DNA of 54,497 nucleotides from Phycisphaerae bacterium (GTDB lineage Bacteria > Planctomycetota > Phycisphaerae > Sedimentisphaerales > Anaerobacaceae). The stretch lies in assembly GCA_021736645.1 (NCBI GenBank), contig JAIPFM010000180.1, positions 1 to 54,497 of the forward strand, given 5' to 3'. Below, piece after piece: positions 52,405 to 54,497 of the stretch (positions are counted from its first letter, which is position 1; each line of letters begins with the position of its first letter). The position numbers and the translations under genes are program-made. Under the pieces are notes generated by a model. That model did no database searches. It had not been told where the DNA came from and worked only from the letters and a program-made list of their open reading frames with translations.

Positions 52405-52463
52405 GCTTTTTCGGTAGAGACTTGCGAACTGGTGCAGCAAGTCCGGGTGACTACCGCAAAAGC
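52405..52463. ncRNA. Nested hairpin resembling a structured RNA (unidentified)
   Basis: Outer stem GCTTTTTCGGTAG (52405-52417) with CTACCGCAAAAGC (52451-52463), 12 of 13 pairs. Inner stem GACTTGC (52419-52425) with GCAAGTC (52437-52443), 7 bp perfect, 11-base loop. An asymmetric internal loop (A against CGGGTGA) separates them. It follows the last transfer gene by 21 bp and has TTTTT shortly after. It may be a complex terminator, a small RNA or an ssDNA origin. Confidence 0.4.
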
Positions 52464-52563
52464 GACTTTTTGACTGTTTTGGATCAAGGTTAATTGGTGG
52501 ATTTACAGGCTGATGTCCCCCTCGGACTCAGAACCGATCCGGCAGTATAAAGAAGCACTTAGT

Positions 52564-52638
52564 CGTCTTCGACCATCATCATCGGGGTCATGGGCCTGTC
52601 GGCCTGTCAGTGCACCCCGACGACGATGGCCGAAGACG
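52564..52638. repeat. 75-nt hairpin with three A-C mismatches
   Basis: 25-base arms at 52564-52588 and 52614-52638 pair at 22 positions; all three exceptions are A in the left arm facing C. The 25-base loop contains a tandem GGCCTGTC GGCCTGTC. No T-run. Function unknown. Confidence 0.6.
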
Positions 52639-52745
52639 GCAAATTCATCCATTGGAACACATTGTTTTCTTCTACATGCAACATTTCCAGGGAACTGTTT
52701 CGCATCACCCGTTTTCAATGTCCGACAAAATACATTGACCTCAGT

Positions 52746-53600
52746 TTAAAAATTAGACCACAACAGTTCCGTCATGATTCGTTTGGAGCGCCCACAGCTT
52801 ACTTTGTTATCGATTTTCCGGGCATGTTGATTCCAATTACGAAGAGTCTGGTTATAGAGTTCATTGGGATAACCGGATAGTATGATTCGACCTCGACACT
52901 GTTGAATTGTTGCCAGTAATTCAGCATGGGCAGAATTGTCCATTTCATACTTGTAGGCATTAGTTGCTGTGCGCGTGTTGTGAACATAGGGTGGATCAAG
53001 ATAGAAGAGCGTCTGCTCACTGTCCTGCTGTTTAATGATTTTCAGCGCATCATCACATAAGACTATCACACGTTTGAGTCTTTCGTGCACATGTGCCAGA
53101 CCTGAAACGCTATTCAGCCAGGCGGACGCCTGCTCACTCATGCACCGCCGAGTCCGGTTCCGTGTTAATGGGGCGAACGTCTTGAATCCTCCTGCACGAG
53201 ACTGTCTGCATCTGACAAAGAAAGCGACTGCTGCCTGTACGTCTAATTCATGCTGAGGTGCCATGCGCATGGCAGCTTTTTTCCACTGCGACTGTGAAAA
53301 AGGTATGGCCTCAACAATCCGCTGGAATTGTCTGAATGATTCATCCCTCTGCAATACTGTCCAAAAGTTCATCAGTTCCTGATTCAAGTCGTTGACAACC
53401 TCACTGCAACCCCTTTCAAATGATTTGTCGCCCCATTGATGGCGCGGATCAAAGGGATTTTTTGCCAGCAGGACTGCCAGCCCGCCTGCAAATGGTTCTA
53501 CATAATGCAGGTGTCTGGGCATTAGATTGATAATCCAGTCCGCCAGATATGATTTGCCTCCATGCCATTTCAGGGGCGCGGCAGGTTTTCTGTACTTCAT
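52746..53600 (-). CDS. D12-class DNA adenine methyltransferase
   Basis: 284 residues. Motif I 'PLKWHGGKSYLADWI' and 'HYVEPFAGGLAVL' bind S-adenosylmethionine; the catalytic 'FYLDPPY' is intact. This is the Dam/DpnIIA-like (MethyltransfD12) family that makes N6-methyladenine. No restriction enzyme gene lies next to it, so it is an orphan methylase of the element, probably shielding DNA in new hosts or altering its own replication or expression. It is transcribed toward the folded region and convergent with the transfer operon. A clear ribosome site is not obvious. Confidence 0.88.
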   Translation of the reverse strand: MKYRKPAAPLKWHGGKSYLADWIINLMPRHLHYVEPFAGGLAVLLAKNPFDPRHQWGDKSFERGCSEVVNDLNQELMNFWTVLQRDESFRQFQRIVEAIPFSQSQWKKAAMRMAPQHELDVQAAVAFFVRCRQSRAGGFKTFAPLTRNRTRRCMSEQASAWLNSVSGLAHVHERLKRVIVLCDDALKIIKQQDSEQTLFYLDPPYVHNTRTATNAYKYEMDNSAHAELLATIQQCRGRIILSGYPNELYNQTLRNWNQHARKIDNKVSCGRSKRIMTELLWSNF

Positions 53601-54200
53601 TTTATCTCACTTCTGAATGTATGTTTTCTGATTAATGGTCGGCCTCATGGCCAATTTAGTTGAGCTGATGCACGTGGCAGTGCGTTGAGCGGTCCAGGAA
53701 GGCCAATTGGCGCCATGGTTTCTACTCGGCCAACTCTCTATTGCAGGAGGAAGGTATTTTGGCAACCTCATGACCACGAGCCGAAGGACTCTTGTGGAGA
53801 TGGAGGGAGTGCTGAAATCAGGGCTGTTTTCTGGGTATCCTCCGATGCTAAATGTGCGCTTTAGCCAGAATCAATATCTGGATATTGCACAGCCAATCCC
53901 TTTTCTTAGCCTAGCAGCGAGGTATTCGTCTTTGATTTTGCGTCAAGTGCTCAAAACCAATAACTGGATATCGCGCAATATGGCACGATATCATCGGATT
54001 TCCCTGGATATCGATCAATATTGCGTTTATTGTCATTTTCAATAATTTGGATATCGCGCAAGACATCTTTCTTTTTGACTCAAGAACGCACATCCTAACA
54101 TGAAAATGCGTGAAAAGGTTGATTTAGTAATTATGATGGCGCGCAATATTGCGAGATAATCAATGTTAGAACTAATCATCCAAATTAAGAGGTAAAAGAA
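53601..54200. other. 600-bp AT-rich gap with iteron-like array
   Basis: No supported gene. The last 320 bp hold repeated TGGATATCGCGCAATAT-like boxes. The right end has GAGGT before the ATG at 54201. Confidence 0.5.
53878..54066. repeat. Iteron-like direct repeats (CTGGATATCGCGCAATAT)
   Basis: Copies at 53878 (CTGGATATTGCACA), 53964 (CTGGATATCGCGCAATAT), 54004 (CTGGATATCGATCAATAT) and 54047 (TTGGATATCGCGCAAGAC), spaced 86, 40 and 43 bp. A perfect palindrome CGCAATATTGCG with the same core lies at 54142-54153. Such arrays bind replication initiators or repressors. Confidence 0.6.
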
Positions 54201-54497
54201 ATGGCTAGATGCACAGCACCAGTACGGGGCCATCGCTCAGCGAGCGCTGCAGCGGCCTGCCCTGCATGCGGTGGCCGCTACCGCGGCCACACCAGCTACC
54301 GCGGCTACGAGTCGTACTCGACCCCGTCCCACTACTCCCCATCGGGGACCGGCCGGAGCAGCGGCGGCGGCTCCGGCAGCAGCGCAAGGCCGAGCTGGTC
54401 GCGAGCCGGTTCGTCCGTGTCGTACACGCCTGCAGAAGTGCGGGCACTTACGCCCGTCCGCCGCAGCGTAGAGAACCGAGCGGAACTGCCTGACCTT
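54201..54497 (+). CDS. N-terminus of a probable TIR-domain defence protein (cut by window edge)
   Basis: 99 codons, open to the edge, starting 'MARCTAPVRGHRSASAAAAC' with GAGGT upstream. A Cys-x2-Cys pair in 'CPACGGRY' suggests a small zinc element, followed by a Ser/Tyr/Gly-rich linker and 'YTPAEVRALTPVRRSVENRA'. I recall this head and linker on bacterial TIR-domain proteins (the TIR domain would begin about ten residues beyond the edge, near 'DVFLCHAWDD'), which act as NAD-degrading antiphage effectors. The coding stretch is markedly GC-rich against its AT-rich upstream, a sign of recent transfer. The TIR domain itself is not visible, so the call depends on memory of the head region. Confidence 0.55.
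   Translation, partial: MARCTAPVRGHRSASAAAACPACGGRYRGHTSYRGYESYSTPSHYSPSGTGRSSGGGSGSSARPSWSRAGSSVSYTPAEVRALTPVRRSVENRAELPDL

Larger units (their letters stand above)
52384..52745. other. 362-bp gap holding two large folded structures
   Basis: Contains the nested hairpin at 52405-52463 and the 25-bp-arm hairpin at 52564-52638. Open frames that cross it (for example 52513-52749 and 52590-52880) run through both hairpin arms and into the antisense of the methylase and are not credible genes. Confidence 0.55.
41402..54497. mobile_element. Integrative mobilizable/conjugative element at tRNA-Asn (right end not in window)
   Basis: Starts at the tRNA-Asn 3' end. It holds integrase, ArdA, two adenine methylases, RHH relaxosome protein, MobF relaxase, coupling protein, two envelope proteins and defence cargo. 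I did not find type IV secretion ATPase (VirB4) or channel genes, so within the window it looks mobilizable; a larger conjugative element is possible because the right end is not visible. I saw none of the heptad repeats that are common to the left. Confidence 0.75.

Noticed and set aside
52509..52545. Hammerhead-ribozyme-like CTGATG...GAA
   Set aside because: The core is incomplete (no CTGATGA and no GAAAC with flanking stems).
53707..54045. 112-codon frame before the TIR-like gene
   Set aside because: Its C-terminal half is a translation of the iteron-like repeats, and there is no ribosome site.

Overview
The window reads as a Planctomycetota chromosome segment, most like Phycisphaerae/Sedimentisphaerales, with an integrated mobile element on its right side. 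The lineage call rests on an ECF sigma/anti-sigma/secreted-protein trio of planctomycete style, a DUF1580 protein (a family I know mainly from planctomycetes), many genes without a clear Shine-Dalgarno, promoters whose predicted start falls on or next to the ATG, and tandem 7-bp repeats in many gaps. It is an inference from gene content; there is no rRNA here.

Layout. 1-1161 (-): start of glnS, running off the left edge. 1420-2276 (+): small protein plus AbiEii-like nucleotidyltransferase behind a near-leaderless promoter. 2758-5373 (+): NtrB/NtrC-type two-component pair. 5536-6817: three dyads spaced exactly 32 bp apart, then an AAA/DUF4143 ATPase. 6852-17267 (+): an export operon with enhancer-like dyads, a textbook -24/-12 sigma-54 promoter, a TolC-like protein, an adaptor-like protein anchored by its C-terminus, four tandem paralogous ABC-2 permeases and one ATPase. 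The NtrBC pair upstream is the obvious candidate activator. 17350-24403 (-): carbohydrate cluster (GH97; DUF5077/DUF3472/GH16; DUF5107-TPR). 24679-26874 (-): ECF sigma, membrane anti-sigma, secreted protein. 27062-29379 (-): B12-type radical SAM plus SET-domain protein. 29759-30667 (+): cysM. 30723-31664 (-): coiled-coil redoxin. 31801-38108 (-): trpEGDFBA (no trpC) under a classical attenuator with a 17-residue leader peptide containing three Trp codons. 38122-41137 (-): glycosyltransferase, calcineurin-like phosphatase, Ser/Thr kinase.

From tRNA-Asn (41348-41420) onward the content changes to an integrative element: tyrosine integrase, ArdA flanked by two diverged copies of a hairpin-bearing repeat, DUF1580 protein, phage-type Dam methylase, RHH protein, MobF relaxase with a decayed helicase half, type IV coupling protein, two coiled-coil envelope proteins, a D12-class adenine methylase, strongly folded non-coding DNA, an iteron-like array, and at the right edge the GC-rich start of what looks like a TIR-domain defence protein. 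I did not find a second copy of the tRNA 3' end, so the far attachment site is probably outside the window.

The most unusual items are: (1) the export operon with its sigma-54 logic, C-anchored adaptor and four-permease set; (2) a family of degenerate heptanucleotide tandem repeats in chromosomal gaps that I did not see in the element, and that occupy the ribosome-binding region of trpA and trpB; (3) the 32-bp-phased dyads before the AAA ATPase; (4) the hairpin repeats around ardA, which resemble single-stranded-DNA promoters, and the folded region at 52405-52638. Coordinates were read by eye; no alignment or folding program was run.
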